Part shown: positions 61,465 through 64,000 of the stretch, in pieces
Numbering within the stretch: position 1 is the first letter of the stretch
How the letters are laid out: each line of letters starts with the position of its first letter
Assembly (NCBI GenBank): GCA_020060485.1
Contig: JAGVAB010000174.1
Span: 30,578 to 94,577, forward strand
Length of the DNA stretch: 64,000 nt
Origin: Anaerolineales bacterium
Lineage (GTDB): Bacteria > Chloroflexota > Anaerolineae > Anaerolineales > Anaerolineaceae
Direction of reading: 5' to 3'
Translations under genes and position numbers: made by a program
The notes under the pieces: model-generated
Databases searched by the model: none
What the model saw: only the letters and a program-made list of their open reading frames with translations
What the model was told of the DNA's origin: nothing

Positions 61465-62676
61465 TCACGCTGTTTGTGAGGACAGGATGAGGTCAACTGC
61501 GTTCTTTACGCCCGACTCGCTGCGGATCTTGCGGCCCAATTCGGCGGCAGCGGATCGCATACTGGTGTCCTGGGTTAACTGGCGCAGCGCTTCTGCCAGA
61601 GGATGCACTGCCAGTTTGGTGCGGGCGATGGGTTTTGGGCCTACACCCAACTCAAAGATCTTTTGCCCCCAAATGAACTGGTCAATAATATGGGGGATGG
61701 CCATGCAAGGGATGCCTGCCTGGAACCCTGCGGCAGTTGTACCGAAACCTCCGTGGTGGATCAGGCCAGCACAGTGCTGCAGAAGCCAGTCGTGGGGAAT
61801 GGCGCCGGCGCAAAAGGCGCCCTGGGGCAAATTCAGGGTTTTCAATGGTTCATCCCAGCCCTGAATGATGGCACGCACTCCAGCTTCCTTGATGGCGTCC
61901 AGGGTGATGCTGGCAGCCTGATGGGCATCTTCGCCGCTGATGGCCATGGCACCCAGACTGATGGCCAGAGGAGGTTCTCCGGCTTCCAGAAATTGAACCA
62001 TTTCTTCAGGTGGAGACCAGGTTTGCGGAGAGGGAGCGAACCAGTACCCAGTCATGCGGTGGCGCGTTTCCCAGCGCGGGTCGGGCTTGGATACATGCGG
62101 GCTGAGGGGAATGAGGTTGAGAGAGGATGAGGTGATGCCTGTTTCGGTCATTGGGCCAAGCCCCAGGCGTTCACGGATTTGGTTTAATGGCCGGGTCATA
62201 ACCAGTCCCATCCCTGCGCCGGCGATCTTACCGAATGTGCGCTTCCATAAGGGCTGTGCGGGATCCTGTACCGGGATGGCTTGCGGCAGCAAGGTGACGC
62301 TGACCGCCGGAATCCCCAGCATATCGGCTTCCATGCTGCCCGCAGCGGAATGAGAAATGACGATCAAATCCGCCTGGCGGCAGATTTCCAACAGTTCCGG
62401 ATGGGATTTTTCAAGCATGGCAAAAGAAAATTTCATCACCCGCATGAAGCCAGCCATCCAGTTGCGTGAATGGCCGCGGATGACGGCAGCTTCATACCCA
62501 ATATCGATATCCGGACCGATGGGAGAAAATTCCAGGCCGTATGCTTCAACCAGATTACGCATCATGGGGTGGGTGGCGAGGATGGGGGTGTGTCCGGCGG
62601 TTTGCAAGCCGAGAGCCAGGGCAATGTAGGGCTGCAAGTCACCGCGGGTACCGATGGTGGGGAGGATGATTTTCAT
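61465..62676 (-). CDS. GT1-family glycosyltransferase, sterol/lipid glucosyltransferase-like
   Basis: 403 residues of GT-B type. MKIILPTIGTRGDLQPYIALA at the N-terminus is described only as the glycine-rich GTRGD opening at 8-13 of UGT80/UGT51-like enzymes. The C-terminal donor site reads HHGGFGTTAAGFQAG and DQFIWGQKIFELGVGPKPI, also of that group. These enzymes transfer glucose or another hexose to sterols, hopanoids or other lipids. AAAGGTGAAACT precedes the ATG at 62676; the frame extends to 62721 into the next gene and is rejected. It could glycosylate a membrane lipid, but the acceptor is unknown. Confidence 0.83.
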   Translation of the reverse strand: MKIILPTIGTRGDLQPYIALALGLQTAGHTPILATHPMMRNLVEAYGLEFSPIGPDIDIGYEAAVIRGHSRNWMAGFMRVMKFSFAMLEKSHPELLEICRQADLIVISHSAAGSMEADMLGIPAVSVTLLPQAIPVQDPAQPLWKRTFGKIAGAGMGLVMTRPLNQIRERLGLGPMTETGITSSSLNLIPLSPHVSKPDPRWETRHRMTGYWFAPSPQTWSPPEEMVQFLEAGEPPLAISLGAMAISGEDAHQAASITLDAIKEAGVRAIIQGWDEPLKTLNLPQGAFCAGAIPHDWLLQHCAGLIHHGGFGTTAAGFQAGIPCMAIPHIIDQFIWGQKIFELGVGPKPIARTKLAVHPLAEALRQLTQDTSMRSAAAELGRKIRSESGVKNAVDLILSSQTA

Positions 62677-62704
62677 AGTTTCACCTTTTTGATTTGGAGA
62701 GTCA

Positions 62705-63706
62705 TTATTGCACCTGATCAATCAGCAGGGTTTGTTTCACGGGGTCTGAGATGAGGCTGAATACTCGAAACTCTTCAAAGGAATCACCCAGGGTATATTG
62801 GTAGTAGATGGTAACGTATACGATGGCCGGGTTGGTGTCCCATGCTTGCAGTTTGGCGGAGCGTACCTCGACCTTGTCAATATTGTCCCAAAAATGGGTA
62901 TAGATGACGAAGGGGTCGTTGCCGGCCAACTGGCAACAGGACTGTTGAAAAGCTGGAGAAAGCATATTCCATGATTTTTCGTAATCGCCACTATCAACGG
63001 CCAGGTAATAATCCTGAATGAAAATCTCTGGATTGGTGAACTCCTGAAAAGGCCAGGGGGTAAAGGTGGCAGTGGGAGCAAAGAGCGAAGTGGCTACCGG
63101 GGATGGAAGCTGGATGAGGACTGCTTGCTGCGCGTCTGCTTTCTGCAGGGCGGCGGTTGAGGTCATTTCGACAAACAGGGTTTTTGCTGCCTGGGTAAAA
63201 AGCAGTTCAAACGATTGGGCCTCGAAGTTTTGGGCGGTTGAAGTATTGCCCATTGGGCGCAGGACAAGGAAAAGGATGATGGCTGCAATTGCCACCAGTG
63301 AGAAGGGGATGATCAGCCAGATGGCCGATGAGCGCACAGGAACGATGGTGCGTCCGGTTGGTTGGTAGGTACCGCTGTACCAGTGTTCGCCGGCGTTGCT
63401 GGTTACCAGCAGAACATCTTCAAATTCATAAGCGGTTCGGTTGGCTTCGTAGGGCGCACCGGTACTGATCCTGACGGTGTGCTGGCTGGTTTCACCGGTC
63501 AGGCAGGAAAATTCGATTGGAAGGGGAATCAACCAACTGACCATAGGCACCAATCTGCCGGATAGTCTGCCGGTACCATCGTTGGTAACCTTGATCTTGA
63601 TTACTGGCTGTTGGGTCAATGGGGCATTGGGATGATATTTGCCAAAATCCAGAGTTTCTGGCTGCACCTTGAGACGGGGGCTGTTGTTGGGGTCTTTTGC
63701 TTGCAT
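62705..63706 (-). CDS. Hypothetical single-pass protein with Ig-like and NTF2-like domains
   Basis: 333 residues. The N-terminal ~110 residues look like an ASH/HYDIN-type Ig-like domain (LKVQPETLDFGKYHPNAP near 12-29). A transmembrane segment lies at about 129-150. The C-terminal domain (about 225-333) contains YYLAVDSGDYEKSWNMLSPAFQ, a pattern frequent in NTF2-like domains of extracytoplasmic proteins. The orientation suggests a cytoplasmic Ig-like part and an outer NTF2-like part. No function is known. It is followed by the GT1 gene with a 28-bp gap. Confidence 0.65.
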   Translation of the reverse strand: MQAKDPNNSPRLKVQPETLDFGKYHPNAPLTQQPVIKIKVTNDGTGRLSGRLVPMVSWLIPLPIEFSCLTGETSQHTVRISTGAPYEANRTAYEFEDVLLVTSNAGEHWYSGTYQPTGRTIVPVRSSAIWLIIPFSLVAIAAIILFLVLRPMGNTSTAQNFEAQSFELLFTQAAKTLFVEMTSTAALQKADAQQAVLIQLPSPVATSLFAPTATFTPWPFQEFTNPEIFIQDYYLAVDSGDYEKSWNMLSPAFQQSCCQLAGNDPFVIYTHFWDNIDKVEVRSAKLQAWDTNPAIVYVTIYYQYTLGDSFEEFRVFSLISDPVKQTLLIDQVQ

Positions 63707-63899
63707 GTCCGCGGCACTTTAGGGAAAAAACAGGAAAATCCAGCTGCGGTTAATTGTACCCGATGCTGGCAAGCGGTAAGATAAAAATCTACCTGGCTTT
63801 CTCAAAGTTAATTTTCCATTTGCTTCTTTAATTGATGGCACGAGGCCGGACGAGAGACGGTCTGTGCATCACCGGGGTTTATTCACCCCACCCCTCGAA
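63707..63899. other. Intergenic sequence near the window end
   Basis: About 190 bases without a supported gene. A leftward promoter for the hypothetical protein is expected but no clear -35/-10 pair was seen. Confidence 0.3.
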
Positions 63900-63963
63900 C
63901 TCCCCTCCCCGCTGCTTGCGTGACGAATTCCAATTCATTCTTCTGCGGGAAGGGGAGCTTTTT
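63900..63963 (+). terminator. Terminator-like hairpin with long loop
   Basis: Arms 63900-63912 and 63945-63957 pair with one mismatch around a 32-base loop, and CTTTTTG follows. It could end a transcript coming from the left, although no rightward gene is nearby; an alternative is a small RNA or repeat element. Confidence 0.45.
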
Positions 63964-63969
63964 GTGCGG

Positions 63970-64000
63970 TGTTGAGCAGCGGCTTCGCCGCTGCTCAACA
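63970..64000. repeat. Perfect palindrome at the window edge
   Basis: Two 14-base arms (63970-63983, 63987-64000) flank a TTC loop and pair perfectly. Its context continues beyond the window, so terminator or dispersed repeat cannot be told apart. Confidence 0.5.

Overview
The window looks like a chromosome segment of an anaerobic or facultative bacterium, most plausibly a Chloroflexota of the Anaerolineae type. This is inferred from gene content: HoxEFU diaphorase, AdhE, a fused NfnAB, a GAF-domain histidine kinase, Chloroflexota-style small membrane proteins, and a large exopolysaccharide locus carrying FemAB-like transferases. Taxonomy cannot be proved from sequence reading alone. No rRNA, tRNA, CRISPR array or insertion sequence was seen.

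Region 1 (1-10.5 kb) is redox and fermentation. A minus-strand operon encodes a four-CBS-domain protein and HoxE, HoxF and HoxU (cut by the window start), the diaphorase half of an NAD-linked [NiFe] hydrogenase. A serine hydrolase, a two-component system and adhE follow. adhE has a near-consensus promoter with a perfect Rex operator just after the -10; a weaker Rex-like site lies before the CBS-hox operon. Region 2 (10.8-16.3 kb, plus strand) holds two small DUF proteins, a TetR regulator with an MFS transporter, and an enolase-superfamily epimerase coupled to an M20 peptidase.

Region 3 (16.5-29.6 kb) is central and amino-acid metabolism. A minus-strand operon hom-lysC-asd-(HAD-like)-thrC covers threonine synthesis but lacks a recognisable homoserine kinase; a HAD-like protein with apparently permuted motifs sits where one might be expected. 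icd-acnA and gltA flank an IclR regulator. The iclR and icd promoters share the same paired TGTCCCA operator, 20 bp apart, abutting the -10. This suggests a local switch for the citrate-to-2-oxoglutarate branch.

Region 4 (29.7-33.5 kb) carries ubiX, a ubiD-family decarboxylase, and the large and small subunits of an aconitase-X enzyme. This set matches the phosphomevalonate dehydratase / anhydromevalonate-phosphate decarboxylase module of the archaeal mevalonate pathway and is the most striking system in the window.

Region 5 (33.8-56.9 kb) is a cell-surface polysaccharide locus: a degenerate GGDEF membrane protein and a BcsB-like protein; a 13-gene minus-strand operon (lyase-like lipoprotein, priming sugar transferase, flippase, glycosyltransferases, deacetylases, three FemAB/GNAT-like proteins, hexapeptide acetyltransferase); and a divergent operon with a WbpB-like dehydrogenase, a WbpE-like aminotransferase, a Wzz/BY-kinase-like protein with an altered Walker A motif, and an O-antigen-ligase-like polymerase.

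Region 6 (57-64 kb) contains a fused NfnAB transhydrogenase, a phosphofructokinase-family protein that has lost canonical catalytic residues, a sterol-glucosyltransferase-like GT1 enzyme, and two membrane proteins of unknown function. Several intrinsic terminators and two short repeat families punctuate the intergenic regions.
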